Shown: positions 31,801-42,478 of the stretch, in pieces
Numbering within the stretch: position 1 is the stretch's first letter
How the letters are laid out: each line of letters begins with the position of its first letter
Origin: Tilletiopsis washingtonensis
Lineage: Eukaryota > Basidiomycota > Exobasidiomycetes > Entylomatales
Assembly (NCBI RefSeq): GCF_003144115.1
Contig: NW_020312019.1
Location: 92,787 to 156,786, forward strand
Direction: 5' to 3'
Length of the DNA stretch: 64,000 nt
Notes under the pieces: model-generated
Database searches by the model: none
What the model saw: the letters and a program-made list of their open reading frames with translations, nothing else
Told to the model about the DNA's origin: nothing
Translations under genes and position numbers: made by a program

Positions 31801-34503
31801 ATGTTGACCTCGAGCGACCGCTGATCCGCCGGCGACAGGCCGGTGGCAGTGCCCGTGCCGAGGCATCGCGCCCGCTGCCCGCCAGTGTGCTTGGCCGCCG
31901 GCGAGGTCGTCAGCGGGTCGAGCGGGTCGAAGCTCGAGCCGCTGGCGCCCAGCAGGGTGCCGAGGGCATACAGCACTGCCGCGCGCACCTCGGGCGAGGC
32001 GTCGGCGAGCATCATGCACAGCTTGCCCTGCGCATCCTTCGACAGGCCGCGCGCCTTGCCGGCCGCGCTCTCGTCCCAGAGCTGCGCCAGGCACAGCGCG
32101 CTCCACTGCCGCAGCAGGAAGTCTTCGTCCTCCAGGTGCTCGAGGCACGAGTCCATCGCGTCCGTCTCCAGCGCGGCTGCCTGCCCTGCCGGAAAGTCCT
32201 GGCAGAAGATGGCGAGGATGAAGGCACACATGGCGCGGTGCTCCGACACGTTGGGGATGGGCAGCGCGTTGCCGTTGCCCGCAACGCCTGCCGCAGCCGC
32301 GTTGGCAGAAGTCGAAGGCGAGAAGGGGCTAAGTACGCCGGCAAAGTAGACGAAGCCCGAGTCGCGCAGCAGGTCGTTCTGGCAGCTGCGGTCGACGGCC
32401 AGTATCCGCGCCCAGATGTAGATCAGCACCGGCTTGAGGTCGGCCGCGGGCGACTGCAGCAGCTTGAGCACGTAGGGAAAAATGCCGATGCTGAGCGCCA
32501 GATTGACGGCCCATGGCCCGAGGTCGAGGAACTGTGAGAGGAGGATCAAGGCCCGCAGCCGGTGCACCTGCGAAAGCAGCACCTGCAGGACGATCGGCAG
32601 CTGATCTGGCGGATCCCGCTGTGGCCGCGCTGTCGCCTCATCCTCCTCATCCACCGTGCCCGCAGCAGATGATGCACTGGACCCGGCGTGTGGGATGCCC
32701 GTGACGCCGTGCCGAATCGCGAGCGACGTGGCGTCGACGCGCCTCCGCCGTCCCTTGCGGCTGACGCCGCCTTGCGACAGCCACACCTCAAATGCCTTCA
32801 GCTGCTCGCTGAAGAACGACGAGTGCCGGTACTCAAAGGCGGCGAGGTGCGGCGGCACGGGCGGGCCGCCGTTCGCCGCGTCGGCCTGCGCCTTCTCCTT
32901 CTCCAGCAGCGTCGGCAGTTGCGCCAAACACTGGTCGACGGCCAGGTCCCAGCTGTCCCACAGCGGGTGGTTGTGCGTCGGCGGCAGCTTCGGGTGGCTC
33001 ATCGGCGTGCAGTGGTAGAAGCGCATGATGCGCTCGGCCAGCAGGAAGTTGCGCAGCAGCGCCGCGACCATGAGGTCGTCGCGGAACAGGCGCCGGAAGA
33101 TGGCGCGCGGCAGCACCGTCCACGCAATCGTGTCGGTGATGGCCGTGAAGATCCAGTTCAGCTCGCCGAGTGGCGTGCGGCGGTCCTGCAGCCGCCCGGG
33201 GATGTTCATCACCATGTCGACGTTGAGGCGCGAGGGCAGCGGGTTCTGCAGCACGAACCAGCGCAGGCTGATCTCGATCGGCGAGGTCAGGCAGCACGTG
33301 AAGAGGTCCGCCGGCAGGTCGGGGTTCATCGGCAGCACCTCGTCCGGCGCACACGCCGCGAGATGGATGCTCTCGCGCAGCGGAAAGTGCTGCGCAGATG
33401 CGCCCGGCTGCGGCTGCGGCTGCGACGAGCCGCCGCCATTGGCGCGCTCCTCCTCGGCGCGCCGCTCGGCGAGGCGCTTGAAGTTCACCACGACATTGCC
33501 GGCCGAGCTGGCGTCCCAGACGAAGATGCACGGGCTGCCGAGCCAGTTCTGCAGGTCGAAGAGCGTGACGGGAATGTACTGCGTGTACGCCTTGTTGAAC
33601 ACCCAAATCTCGCCGCCGGGCGTCGGCTTGGGCACGCCAAAGCCGTTGTAGTAGAAGAGCACACGCTCGTCCTTGGCCGTGCGCCGCAGGCTGGTGCAGA
33701 AGCGCTTCGTCTCCTCGACGATCGGGTCGAGGTACTGCTTGTAGCGCGTCTTCATGCTCAGCGTCTCGAATTGCGCCTGCAGGTTCTTGCCGATCGCCGG
33801 CAGCGCCTTGGACACCTCCAGCGACGACGGGTCCATCCAGCAGAGCAGCTTCGAGCACGGGTTCGTCTTCGACACGTCTGGCGGGTCGACGCCGATATTC
33901 AGGCACATCACCAGCGCCGCCGTGACGGTGCGCAGGCGCTCGCGCATGCGCCAGTCGGGCGCATCTGCCGGGTTGCGCTGCCGCGGATTGCCGCCGGTCC
34001 CATGCCGCTTATGGTTCCAATGCGTCATGTATGGGGTCTGCGGCGCGGACGTCAGCGACCGCAGGCGCTCCAACTGCGCTGCCAGCATCGTGCCATGGTG
34101 GCAAGCACATTGCCCGACAGCAGCACTCCGCCAGCCAAGGCAGCGGCTCTCGAGCCGGCGCACTCACCTCGAGGATCAGCCAGTCGTCCATCTCGGGCTG
34201 CAGCACCGCGCCGTGCCGCCGGCCGCTGGTGGTGCTGAAGATGTCGTCGTCGTCATCCTCCTCCTCCGTGTCCAAGCTCTCGTCGCCCGTCTGCGTGTCT
34301 GCCTCGTCGATGCCCTCGCTCGAGAGCATGTCGACGCGGCGCAGCGCTGCCGCCAGGTCCGAGTCGGTCGAGGGGAAGGCGAGGTGGTGTGTGGAGGGCG
34401 CCAGCGACGCGGCCGAGACGGACGCGCTGATGCCCGAGATGCCTGAGATCGACGTCGAGGGGCGCACCGCCGCGGGCCGGAAGAGGGGCGCGCCGCCGGA
34501 CAT
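28863..34503 (-). CDS. KOG1: TORC1 subunit Kog1 / Raptor
   Basis: Kog1/Raptor recruits substrates such as Sch9 to TORC1 at the vacuole. Four exons (34503-34168, 34073-29521, 29463-29335, 29283-28863) give 1,812 residues. An acidic N-terminal stretch (EEEDDDDD) precedes the raptor N-terminal caspase-like domain: RTVTAALVMCLNIGVDPPDV, NPCSKLLCWMDPS, RVLFYYNGFGVPKP and GEIWVFNKAYTQYIP. HEAT-repeat text follows (LALSIGIFPYVLKLLQSP, DLKPVLIYIWARILAVD). A long Ser/Pro-rich insert (about 1050-1300) accounts for the size above the usual 1,350-1,600. The C-terminus is a seven-blade WD40 propeller (SVWDWERQRLLSRFRNG, GVVRVWDAHRELCVCDIP, GTVGVYDRRN, GEVRLWDIRG). The first intron acceptor was chosen for phase. 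It is divergent from the PPR-like gene. Confidence 0.95.
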
Positions 34504-35402
34504 GGCGTGCTCGGCAGGCGAGACGCGGGCCAGCGGTCGGCTCAGGAGGTGGTGCAGACGTGCGGCGCCTCAGGCTCGCGGCACGCGGACAGGCGCGGCG
34601 TGCGCGGGCGGTGGGAGGGCGAGCGCCAGGGCCGTGCAAGCCAGACGCGGCGCCTGGCTGGAGAAGAGGCGCTGCACGGCTGGAGCAGGCGTCGGCCGGA
34701 GTGGGGAGTGGAGAGGAAGATGTGCAGCGTGGCTCGTCCGTCCAGTCGCGCATCGACGGCTCCGGCGGCGCGCGCCAGCTCCACGCGGCGCGGCGCGGCG
34801 CGGCGTGGGGCAGATCTCGGGCCGCGCGAGACGCCAGCGACAGCCGACAGCGACAGGAGCAGCGACTTCGGCTCGCGGCGTGCCCTTCTGCCCGTGGAAG
34901 TCAGCAGCGGCTCTCACGCGAGACAAATGCTGCTCAGCCCACGGTCACCCCTCTGATTTGCCGGGCGCAGACAGGCACAGATGAGCGCCTAGAGGATCGG
35001 CAGAGCGAGGGCTGCTGGCCGGCGAGGGCGACCAAGCCAGAGCCAACCCGCGGCTGCGCTAAGGGCAGGGTGCAGCGCCCGCGCACGTGACGCAGCGCCG
35101 CCTTTGGCTTGCTCAGCTGCGCTTCTCGCCGAGCCGCGGCCTCGCGTTCTTCCTGTGCGCGCCGCACGGCTCACTTCTTGCTCTGTCCCTCCTCCTCACC
35201 TCGTCACCCGCTCGTCTTTGCTCCATTGCTGCGGCTGCAGGCAGTGCGGCACCTCGACCCCTCGCAGCGCCGCGCCCGCCACTCCTGCCCGTCCTCGTCC
35301 TGCGCGCACATGGCACCTTCCGCCCGACAATAGCTGCACCTCCTCCGCCGCTCCCGGCCCGCTGCGTCCAGGCGGCAGCCGCTGCCAGCAGGGCCGGCCC
35401 CG
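34504..35402. other. Divergent intergenic region KOG1 / PPR-like gene
   Basis: About 0.9 kb of GC-rich DNA between two starts. Frames on both strands are Arg/Ala-rich and without motifs. No promoter element or RNA gene recognised. Confidence 0.4.
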
Positions 35403-38400
35403 ATGGCCGGTGCGGCAGCAGGCTCCGCTGCTGCTGCCGCCGCCGTCGTCTCCTTGTCGCTTGCGGCGAGCAGAGCCGTGCCACGGGCTGCCGCAGCTGC
35501 CAGCAGCAGCAGCAGCGGCGGGCGACGAAGAACCGTGCAGAGCACGCAAACGCTCCGTCGCTCTGCGTCCGACCTTCCCTCTCTTCCACCTCTCTTTCTC
35601 TGCCCTGCTCTCTCGGCGCCGGCGCCGTCGCTGCGCAAGCCGTCGGGCGCCCGTCGCCGCTTTCTCTCCTCCCTGGTTCCTTCGCAGGCAGTCGCATCGT
35701 CCAGCTCGCCACGGACGTCGGACAACGAGCTCGACACATTCGAGCGCAGTCTTCAAGCGCAACGCAACACTCTGCGTCCCGATGCTCCCAGCTTCAACGC
35801 CCTCTCGCCCGCCTCGCCGCAACTGCAGGCTGCGCGCTCCCGCCGGCTTGCTCGGCCGGCTCCTCCACTCGACCTGCAAGGCAGCCCTTGGCTCGACGCG
35901 AGGCTATGGCTCTTGCTCAGCGAGGGCGGGCCGCCGAGAGATGCTGAGCTGAGCAAGCGATGGGATGCGGAAGACGCTGAGTCGCTCGCGAACAGTAGAG
36001 CCGGCGCCGAGTTACAAGCGATCTTCGAAGCTGCCCAGTCGGTAGAGAAGCGCCTCGACGAAGCGCAGGCTCGAGCTCCGCAGAGTCCGCTGTCGCCCGC
36101 GCAGAAAGCACAGGTGCTAGACGCTGCACATGCGGAGTTGGCAGCGTGCTGGTGGGAGCTCGGGCGTCTGCTGCGAGGCGAAGCGTCCTGGGACACCGCG
36201 GAATCGCCGCCACCGCTGCCGCTAGACGATCACCGCGCCGCGTCGCGGTGTCTAGGAGCGATCCTTCGAGCCGGGTACGTGCTGGGCCCTTCGAGCAGTG
36301 CCGACGGTGCGCCTGGGACTGTCGCTGCGACACTTGAACGCCTCGAGAAGTTTGCTGCGCGCCCTGGATTCGCGCCCGCTGCCCGGCACGTCCACTCTCT
36401 GGTCTCGCGAGCGGCGAGTGTCGGCGACATGAAAGCGGTGCTCTCCACAGTCAACGCTATCGGGAGCTTGCACAAAGGCAGGCTCGATGACTGGCTGCTG
36501 CTGTGGAAGACGAGAGCACAGTCGGCACTCGGAACGGAGGGGCGTCGGCACCTCAAGAGCTACTGGCTGCAGCGCGTGACGCGACAGCGGCGCACGGTCG
36601 ACGAGGCTCTTGTGCCTACATCTCGGCTCTGCGGATGGCTGCTGCATCTGTGTGCTGCGAGCGAAGACCTTCGCGGTGCGCTCAAGGCAGCCGCCGTCTT
36701 GCACGCGAAAGGGCACGCCATCAGCAGCCGCGAGTGGCTGCTGCTGGCAGGCACTCAGCCCCGCCTACGTGCCGCCTTGGCAGCGATGGCGCGCACTGCA
36801 CCGCCTGGCCAAGCGCACGCTGCCAGCGACCTCGCAAACCTGTCCAGTCGGCAACTGCTCGACGGTCTCGTGCGCCAGCTGGCGTCGGAGGCAGACGTGC
36901 GAGGCATCCTGCGTGCGCTGCGACTCTTCGGTGCGCCCACTGGCGGCATGCGTCCGGCCGCACGCCCGAACGCGCCTTCGCCGACTGCGGAGACATATGC
37001 GCCGCTCGCCATCTACTTCAGCAGTCTTGCGATGCCGAGCCATGCAGTTCGCTTCGCCCGCCTCGCCCTGCAGCACTACACAGAGCCCGTCGAGCCGCGC
37101 AGTCCAGCGACGTTGGCTGTGCGGATGGCCGTGCAGAGAGCTGCGCACAGCCTAATTGCTGCCGGTCAGCCGCAAGACGCGCTCGCATTCGCACTCGCTA
37201 CACTGCGCTTCTCGCCGAGCGCCAAAGCTGAGCTGCGGCCCTTCGCCTCGTCAAAGTCCCAGGCCGGCGGCGTGCCCGCCGCAGCGCTCGATGCCACCAT
37301 CGAGATGTATCCTGTTCTCTTGCGCGCCGCCGCTGCGCTGCCGTTGGAGAGCCGAGTCTACGCTGCGCGTGCGCTGCTCAAGGAGCTCTTCCGTGCCGGC
37401 CACAGGCCCGACTATCGCATCCGCCGCGCGATTGGCTACCTGCTGGTGTCCACCATCGACAAGAACGGCCGCCTGCTGCGCCGCTTCTTTGCGCCCGTGG
37501 AACCCAGCGAGCTACTGATCCGCGTCGACGAGCTGTCGCAAGCAGCTGCCAAGGCCACCACGCCGGACCGACGGCACGCCATCAAGGCCCGCGCGCGAGA
37601 GCTGGAGCGCTTCGGCGCCCTGCTGACCGAGCTGGACCACATCGGCTTCCAGGACCGCCTCCGCATCGCAGGCGACAGATCGCACCGAGCGCGCATGAGG
37701 TCCAGGGCAGCAGCTCGCGAAAGCGCGCCTCTGCCAGAGTCTTTCGACGTCGACGAGGATCTCGACGACGGATTGCCGGAGCTTCCCGAAGCGCCACGTG
37801 CGGTCGAAGCTCCTGCCTTCCCCTCCGCGCCCGTACCGCGCCCGCACAAGCCGGTCGCGGTGCCAATCGGCGTCCCGGCCGGCCCCTCGCCAAGCACGTC
37901 AAGGCCGCAATCCTCTCCGGTGGCAGTCGCTCCTTCTGCCGCGCCACAGCAGCGCTCTGCTCCGGTCGCCGTGCCACTCTCGACCGGCGCTTTGTTCGCC
38001 GATCACGCGCAGGTGACCCACGAGCAGGAATCTCGCGTGCAAGAGGCAGAGTTTGCGCGCATGCTTGTAGAGCAAGAAGCGCCCTTGCCGCGCGAGCCGG
38101 TGGCGCATCTTCACCAGGACGAGACTCGACCACGAGTCACCGCTTTGCTGAACACTCCTGTGCTCTCCTCTCTCCGCGAGCAGACGCCGCCAGACACGGC
38201 CACGCACGTCGAGCGGGAGACGGACTTCTCGCACGCGCTGTCGCCCAGTGCGTATGCCATGCGCATGCGCGTCTACGCCGTACTCTGGCAGGACCTCGAC
38301 TCCGCGGTGCGCCTCTTCCGCTCCATGCTCGAGCACAAGGTGCGGCCGACCATGCTGCACATTGCGCCGCTCGTCGAAGGCTTTGTGCAGCAGGGTCGCC

Positions 38401-39233
38401 TGCGCGAGGCGCAGCTGGTGCTCGACGAGGCCGTGGCCAAGCTTGGCCTTGCGCCGACGCTGCGCCTGCACTCGGCGATGATCCGAGGCTATGCACGCCT
38501 GGGACAGTGGGATGCCGTGCAGCGCCAGCTGCGCAGCGTCCGCTCCGCTGGGCTCGAGGTCGACGTTGGCCTGCAGGCCATGCTGGCCCATGCGCGAAGC
38601 GCGGACCCGGAGAGGCGCCTTGATGCTGCCGAAGCGGCGGAGCAGGATGCCAGCATCGAGCAGCTCCTCGCGGCGCCCACGCCCCCGGCCACGCAGGCCG
38701 TCTCGCTGCACTTCGAAGCGCTCATCAAGACCTGGCGCTTCCTCTCCGCGCACACGCTGGTCCGTCGAGCGCTGGACGCAGGCATGCATCGCGACGCCCT
38801 GCTGCGCCGACAGGTGCATCGCTCAGGCTCGCTCATCGCCGGCTATCGGCGCGGCCAGCTGCGCGGCCCGCCTGCCTGGGCACGCGGCGAGGACGGAGCG
38901 GAGCTGGCGCCGCGCGAGCTGAGCGCTCAGGAGCTAGACGAGGCGGCCATGCTGCAGCGGCAGAACCGCAAACGGCTCCACGAGCACGCGGCGGCCGAGC
39001 GCTACGAGCTGCGCCGCATGCGCAGGGTCAGATGCGACGCCGTGCGCCTCGCCTTTGACGCGCTCGTCACATACAAGCTGCGCGACGAGGTGCAAGCAGG
39101 CATCGGAAGCGAAGTCACAGCGCGTGTCGCGGGCCGCACGAAGAAGGCTGGGCGCACGGCAAAGCACGAGCAGGCGAAGCGCAAGCACAAGCGGCGGACA
39201 GGTGCGCTGCCGTTGCACGAGCAGAGTACGTAG
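35403..39233 (+). CDS. PPR-like mitochondrial protein, intronless
   Basis: One uninterrupted frame of 1,276 codons. The N-terminus is Ala/Ser/Arg-rich without acidic residues for about 60 residues (SLAASRAVPRAAAAAS), a likely mitochondrial presequence. The body is alpha-helical. Pentatricopeptide-type repeats are clearest at about residues 955-1065: AVLWQDLDSAVRLFRSMLEH, PLVEGFVQQGRLREAQLVLD, AMIRGYARLGQWDAVQRQLR. A Pro/Ala-rich linker (about 800-860) separates these from earlier helical repeats, and the C-terminus is strongly basic (KRKHKRR). PPR proteins bind organellar RNA, so a role in mitochondrial RNA maturation or translation is inferred. I cannot match it to a named yeast factor. The lack of introns over 3.8 kb is unusual in this window. 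Confidence 0.7.
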   Translation: MAGAAAGSAAAAAAVVSLSLAASRAVPRAAAAASSSSSGGRRRTVQSTQTLRRSASDLPSLPPLFLCPALSAPAPSLRKPSGARRRFLSSLVPSQAVASSSSPRTSDNELDTFERSLQAQRNTLRPDAPSFNALSPASPQLQAARSRRLARPAPPLDLQGSPWLDARLWLLLSEGGPPRDAELSKRWDAEDAESLANSRAGAELQAIFEAAQSVEKRLDEAQARAPQSPLSPAQKAQVLDAAHAELAACWWELGRLLRGEASWDTAESPPPLPLDDHRAASRCLGAILRAGYVLGPSSSADGAPGTVAATLERLEKFAARPGFAPAARHVHSLVSRAASVGDMKAVLSTVNAIGSLHKGRLDDWLLLWKTRAQSALGTEGRRHLKSYWLQRVTRQRRTVDEALVPTSRLCGWLLHLCAASEDLRGALKAAAVLHAKGHAISSREWLLLAGTQPRLRAALAAMARTAPPGQAHAASDLANLSSRQLLDGLVRQLASEADVRGILRALRLFGAPTGGMRPAARPNAPSPTAETYAPLAIYFSSLAMPSHAVRFARLALQHYTEPVEPRSPATLAVRMAVQRAAHSLIAAGQPQDALAFALATLRFSPSAKAELRPFASSKSQAGGVPAAALDATIEMYPVLLRAAAALPLESRVYAARALLKELFRAGHRPDYRIRRAIGYLLVSTIDKNGRLLRRFFAPVEPSELLIRVDELSQAAAKATTPDRRHAIKARARELERFGALLTELDHIGFQDRLRIAGDRSHRARMRSRAAARESAPLPESFDVDEDLDDGLPELPEAPRAVEAPAFPSAPVPRPHKPVAVPIGVPAGPSPSTSRPQSSPVAVAPSAAPQQRSAPVAVPLSTGALFADHAQVTHEQESRVQEAEFARMLVEQEAPLPREPVAHLHQDETRPRVTALLNTPVLSSLREQTPPDTATHVERETDFSHALSPSAYAMRMRVYAVLWQDLDSAVRLFRSMLEHKVRPTMLHIAPLVEGFVQQGRLREAQLVLDEAVAKLGLAPTLRLHSAMIRGYARLGQWDAVQRQLRSVRSAGLEVDVGLQAMLAHARSADPERRLDAAEAAEQDASIEQLLAAPTPPATQAVSLHFEALIKTWRFLSAHTLVRRALDAGMHRDALLRRQVHRSGSLIAGYRRGQLRGPPAWARGEDGAELAPRELSAQELDEAAMLQRQNRKRLHEHAAAERYELRRMRRVRCDAVRLAFDALVTYKLRDEVQAGIGSEVTARVAGRTKKAGRTAKHEQAKRKHKRRTGALPLHEQST

Positions 39234-39676
39234 CGCGAAGGAGGAAGCATCGACATGCCGACGCAGCGGGCGCAAGAGCTTTGTCGAGTGTGCGGGCATC
39301 ATCTACTTGCCATCTAATTAAACGCATAAGGACGCAGTGTGACTGTCAGAATGTGCTGCCCAGCGAACGCTGCGCCGAGCTCGAGCTGATTCTGATTCGC
39401 GATGCTGCGGCGGAGGCATGAGTAGCTCGCTGTCGAGACCTTCCCACCCGGCGTTCCCACGCGCGCGACTCGCTGACGTCACACGCGGGCGGCCCGTGAG
39501 AGCGCACGCGCTGCGCGCCTGTGCACCCTTGCCCCTCCCTGCCCCGCCGTCAGCACCCTGCATCCTGACCACGACTCTGCCTTCCCTCGCCCGTCCACTC
39601 CAGCAAGCGCCCCATTCGCGCTCGTTGCGCGTGCATCCCTCGCGGGACCGACGCCTCTCCCTCTCCGCGCGCCGCC
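39234..39676. other. Intergenic, PPR-like 3' end to CQD1
   Basis: About 0.44 kb between tandem genes. An AT-rich patch near 39305-39330 (TCTAATTAAACGCATAA) is the likely polyadenylation region of the upstream gene. No RNA gene seen. Confidence 0.4.
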
Positions 39677-42246
39677 ATGTCGCTGTTCGCGCGCTCCTCG
39701 CTGCTCGCCCGCGCCGCCCCGCTGGCTCGCTCGAGCGTCATCCGCAGCGTGCACCAGTCGGCGTGCCACCGGCCCCTGACGCAGCGTGTGCCCGCCATCT
39801 CTTCTGCGCCGCATGCGCTCCCGCTCAGCGCACGACTGCGCGTTGAGCCTCCTCTGCCGCCGTCCCCGGCACACCCGCGTCATCGCACCCTGCAGAGTCT
39901 GGCGGCCACGCCTTCACAGGGCAGCAGCGAACGGCGGAGATGGGCATGGCTGCTGGTGCCCGTTGGCGCAGCCGGTCTGATCGCCATCTCTTCGCAGACG
40001 CTGCAGGCAGACGCCGGCGAGCGCGACACGTCGCACGATGACCCAAAGGAGCCCTTCGCGCCCTCGATCGAGGCCATCGAGGCCGAGCCGCCGCGGAATC
40101 CGATCCTGCGCTTCTTCAGCAGCATTGGCAACTTTCTGCACATCTACATCGTCGAGCCGCTCGGCACGGGAAAGCGCTTCCTCGTGCTGGTCTCGCTCTT
40201 CTTGCCTGTGCTTCTGACGCTGCCGATGGTGTGGGTGGGTCGCCGCCGCGAGAAGGGCAAGGGTCGCAAGGGCCGACGGGTCCGGAAAGACGAGGAGGGG
40301 CAGAGATGGGGCGCCCTGTGGTGGTATGGCTTCCTGGTCCGGCAGATGGAGCGCGCTGGTCCGACCTTCATCAAGGTGAGTGGCAGCACAGCATCAGCAT
40401 GCATCGAGGCGCTGCTGACGCTGGCGCCTGCGTAGCTCGCACAATGGGCTGGCTCGCGGCAAGACCTGTTTCCTGAGGAGCTCTGCACGCTGCTCGGCAA
40501 GCTGCACTCAAACGGCAAGCCGCACTCGTTCAAGTACACCAAGAAGGTCATCGAGCGCGTCTTCAACCGGCCGTTCGACGAGATCTTTGAGGAGTTCCCG
40601 CACGAGCCGCTCGGCATCGGCGCCGTGGCCCAGGTGAGTGTTGCACGTCGAAGGCGCGAAGTCCCGTGCTGACACCGCTTTCAGGTCTACCGAGCCAAGC
40701 TCAAGCCGGACCTGCTGCCGCCTGCGTACCTCTCCGAGAAGCGCGACCGGCGTGCTGGCGGGGAGCTCTCGCGGCAGCTGGCTCTCAGCTACGACGACGA
40801 CACAGCGCCGCCAGCCGTGCCCACAGCCTCGGTCGCGATCAAGATCCTGCACCCGCGCGTGCACCGCACCATCAATCGCGACATCAAGATCATGTCCTTC
40901 TTCGCCAAGCTCATCAACCTGCTGCCCGGCGCTGAGTGGCTGAGTTTCCCCGAGGAGGTCGAGGTCTTCGCCGAGATGATGTACTCGCAGCTCGACCTGC
41001 GCAACGAGGCCAACAACCTGCAGCGCTTCGAGGACAACTTCCGTTCGCGGCGTGCCGCACTGAGCTTCCCGCGCCCACTCAAGCAGTTCTCGACGCGCGA
41101 GCTGCTCATTGAGGAGTTCGAGGACGCGCTGCCGCTCAAGCACTTCCTGGACATGGGCGGCGGCGCCTTCGACCACCGCATCGCCAACCTCGGTCTCGAT
41201 GCATTCCTGGTGCGTGCACGCCGAGAAGACTGGTGCTGGCGGACTGCTGACCCGCGTGCTTGCAGAACATGCTGCTCTTGGACAACTTCACGCACGCCGA
41301 CCTGCACCCCGGCAACATCATGATCAAGTTCTACAAGCCGACAGCGAGCTCCATGCTGCGCGATGCCTTCACGCGCATTCTCTCGCGCTTCGACTCGGAC
41401 TACGCGCGCGGCGCCGCCAAGGGCGCCCCCACGCCGGACCAGCAGGTGGACCAGGATGTGGTGGACCGGCTCCGGCCGCTGCGGCACGACCCGGAGCAGT
41501 GGCTCGCTGAGCTTGAGAAGCTCGATGCGCTGGGCTACCAGCCGGAGCTCGTCTTCATCGACGCCGGCCTCACCGTCGAGCTCTCGCCCGTGAACCGGCG
41601 CAACTTCATCGAGCTCTTCTCCGCCATCGCGCAGTTCGACGGCGAGCTGGCAGGCCACCTGATGGTCGAGCGCTGCCGCTCGCCCGACCTCGTCAAGGAC
41701 GGCGACGTGTTCGCGCTCAAGATGGAGAACCTCGTGGCCAGCGTCAAGAAGCAGAGCTTCTCCCTCGCCAACATCCGCATCGGCGATGTGCTGGCGCAGG
41801 TGCTGAACAACGTGCGCGAGCACCAGGTCAAGATGGAGCCCGACTTTGTCAACACCGTCATTTCGATTCTGCTGCTCGAGGGCATCGGCCGCACGCTCGA
41901 CGGCAACATGGACGTGAGTGCCTGGCGCTGCTTGACCTAGCGACTAGCGCTTATCTCCGTTCCACCTCGCAGCTGTTCAAGAGCGCACTGCCCATTCTGC
42001 GCAGCCTCGGCAAGGAGCTGGCGCTGCACGGCGACGGCACCGGCGGCAGCTTCCACATCAGCGACCTCAAGCAGATGGGCCCGATGCTCAAGATGTGGTT
42101 CCTGCTCGAGGCTCGCTCCTGGGTCACGGCCGTCGCCGACCCGTCCGTGGTCAACGGCTTTACGCGCTACGGCTGGTGAGTGAATGCGGCCGCTAACGGA
42201 CGACTCCATGTGCTGACCATCCTCACCCAGGCTCTCCGGCGACTGA
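39677..42246 (+). CDS. CQD1: ABC1/UbiB-family atypical kinase, Cqd1/ADCK2 type
   Basis: Mitochondrial inner-membrane UbiB-family protein; yeast Cqd1 influences coenzyme Q distribution and lipid homeostasis. Six exons (39677-40375, 40436-40633, 40685-41209, 41266-41913, 41973-42175, 42231-42246) give 762 residues; the last exon is 16 nt. A mitochondrial presequence (FARSSLLARAAPLARSSVIR) and membrane segments (WLLVPVGAAGLIAI; FLVLVSLFLPVLLTLPMVWV) precede the kinase-like domain. ADCK2-type text: GPTFIK, WAGSRQDLFP, LHSNGKPHS, PLGIGAVAQVYRAKL, catalytic DNFTHADLHPGNIM and metal-binding VFIDAGLTVEL. The family's invariant KxGQ motif reads K233-L-A-Q236, with the Gly replaced by Ala, and is split by intron 1. 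The neighbour downstream (sepH) is convergent, about 230 nt away. Confidence 0.88.
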
Positions 42247-42478
42247 GACACTGGCACGCCTCACGACTTTTCCATCAGCACCCCGGGCGACTGAGCGCAG
42301 CGATAGACGTCGAGACTGGAAGCATGCATGTCATGAGTGCAGAGCGCGTGCTGCTGCGGGTGGCCTCGGGTGATGATGGTGATGGTGATGATGACGAGAC
42401 GATGTGGGGTGCGCATGGGAACGGGACGAGAAGCGGAAAAGGAAGGCGGGATGCTCACGACCGTCCGGCAGCGGAGCG

